Assembly (NCBI GenBank): GCA_026390215.1
Contig: JAPLGJ010000088.1
Location: 1-5,853 of the forward strand
Direction: 5' to 3'
Source of the DNA: Caldisericota bacterium
GTDB lineage: Bacteria; Caldisericota; Caldisericia; Cryosericales; Cryosericaceae
Length of the DNA: 5,853 bases
This document shows, piece after piece, positions 5,359-5,853 of this stretch. The position numbers and the translations under genes were made by a program. A model generated the notes under the pieces. The model saw only the letters and a program-made list of their open reading frames with translations, had not been told where the DNA came from and made no database searches. Every line of letters begins with the position of its first letter. Position 1 is the stretch's first letter.

Positions 5359-5514
5359 TTCCTGCCACTTCCGTTGCGTCGCCTAGAACACCCAGTTGAA
5401 AAGATATCCGACAATGACAATACCAAGTCCGACAATGCCGACGAAGGTTGCCAGGAGCCGCGGTTTGAGCACGCGCCGCAGGATGATGATCTCCGGCAGT
5501 GACAACCCGACGAC
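5333..5514. repeat. Right copy of the diverged hairpin-plus-permease-end repeat
   Basis: Matches 3787-3976. The permease part is gap-free, and the spacer between hairpin and stop codon differs but has similar length. Here the permease frame continues to the window edge, so this is the complete side of the pair. Confidence 0.75.
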
Positions 5515-5853
5515 AGCCATCATGAATGCTATCGTCGTTCCCAGCGGCAACCCTTTTGCCCAGAGCGCCTGGACAATGGGGATGATGCCTTCGGAACTGG
5601 AATAGAGAGGGATACCGACAATGACCGCGATGAGGACGGCGAACGGGTTGCTCCTGCCTGCATACCTTGCCAGGAGCTCCTCGGGTGCATACCCGTGGAT
5701 GAACGCGCCGACAGCAATGCCTACTGCTACCCAAGGCGCCACCTTACGGAAGATTTGGCGGACCGACGCCCAACTCGACTGCACACGTTCCCTGAGTGTC
5801 GAGACCCTCAGCGGTGCTGCGCCACCCATCTGCATCTGATACACATAGTCCTC
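5383..5853 (-). CDS. DUF318/ArsP-type (COG0701) permease, C-terminal half (5' partial at window edge)
   Basis: The minus-strand frame is open to the window edge, giving 156 residues of what is normally a protein of about 300-350. It starts at EDYV, which in this family is near the middle; the GTG at 5844 is therefore probably internal and not the start. Hydrophobic, membrane-segment-like stretches lie at about residues 38-54, 70-84, 104-120 and 136-153. GIPLYSSSEGIIPIVQAL (80-97) is the second of the two internally repeated family motifs (G-[IV]-P-x-x-x-x...P). A positively charged, amphipathic linker (16-37) precedes the first stretch. The family includes the organoarsenical exporter ArsP and many uncharacterised permeases, so substrate and direction of transport are unknown. 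It converges on the AOR fragment and shares its last 43 residues with the truncated copy at 3845-3976. Confidence 0.85.
   Translation of the reverse strand, partial: EDYVYQMQMGGAAPLRVSTLRERVQSSWASVRQIFRKVAPWVAVGIAVGAFIHGYAPEELLARYAGRSNPFAVLIAVIVGIPLYSSSEGIIPIVQALWAKGLPLGTTIAFMMAVVGLSLPEIIILRRVLKPRLLATFVGIVGLGIVIVGYLFNWVF

Noticed and set aside
1..5853. CRISPR array, tRNA or rRNA genes
   Set aside because: No regularly spaced repeats, cloverleaf-like sequence or rRNA motifs were found on either strand.

Overview
The window looks like part of the genome of a strictly anaerobic, moderately GC-rich prokaryote, most likely a bacterium. The evidence is an aldehyde ferredoxin oxidoreductase (AOR) family tungsten/molybdenum enzyme, a two-cluster ferredoxin and an HdrA-like iron-sulphur protein, together with Shine-Dalgarno starts and a good sigma70-like promoter. 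I cannot assign a phylum.

Layout. Bases 1-1411 (+) carry the two ATPases of a branched-chain amino acid type (Liv/HAAT) ABC transporter: livG, cut by the window's left edge, then livF, ending at a GC-rich hairpin. A leader of about 170 bp precedes a 724-residue AOR-family protein (1585-3759, +), closed by a strong terminator hairpin (3784-3811). Facing it on the minus strand is only the last 43 codons of a DUF318/ArsP-type permease (3845-3976), a truncated remnant. A strong promoter with a palindromic operator candidate (4052-4079) then drives a compact, lower-GC three-gene cassette: a NifX/NifB-like cofactor-binding-fold protein (4300-4635), a 71-aa 2x[4Fe-4S] ferredoxin (4641-4856) and a 125-aa stand-alone relative of the HdrA N-terminal domain (4853-5230). 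The stop codon of the last gene abuts a decayed fragment of a second AOR gene (5231-5329). That fragment runs into a second terminator hairpin related to the first, and then a permease gene on the minus strand (5383-5853) that is intact up to the right edge.

The main observation is that the same arrangement, AOR -> terminator <- permease, occurs twice with reciprocal damage. Copy 1 has a full AOR and a permease stub; copy 2 has an AOR stub and an apparently good permease. The redox cassette lies exactly between the two stubs. This points to a duplicated or recombined locus that was later trimmed, and it suggests that cassette, AOR and permease have a shared history.

How the genes might work together (inference): AOR enzymes exchange electrons with ferredoxin. 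The small ferredoxin and the HdrA-N-like protein could be its electron carriers, the NifX-like protein could handle or sense a metal cofactor, and the permease and ABC transporter could move substrates, products or toxic compounds. None of these partnerships is shown by sequence alone.
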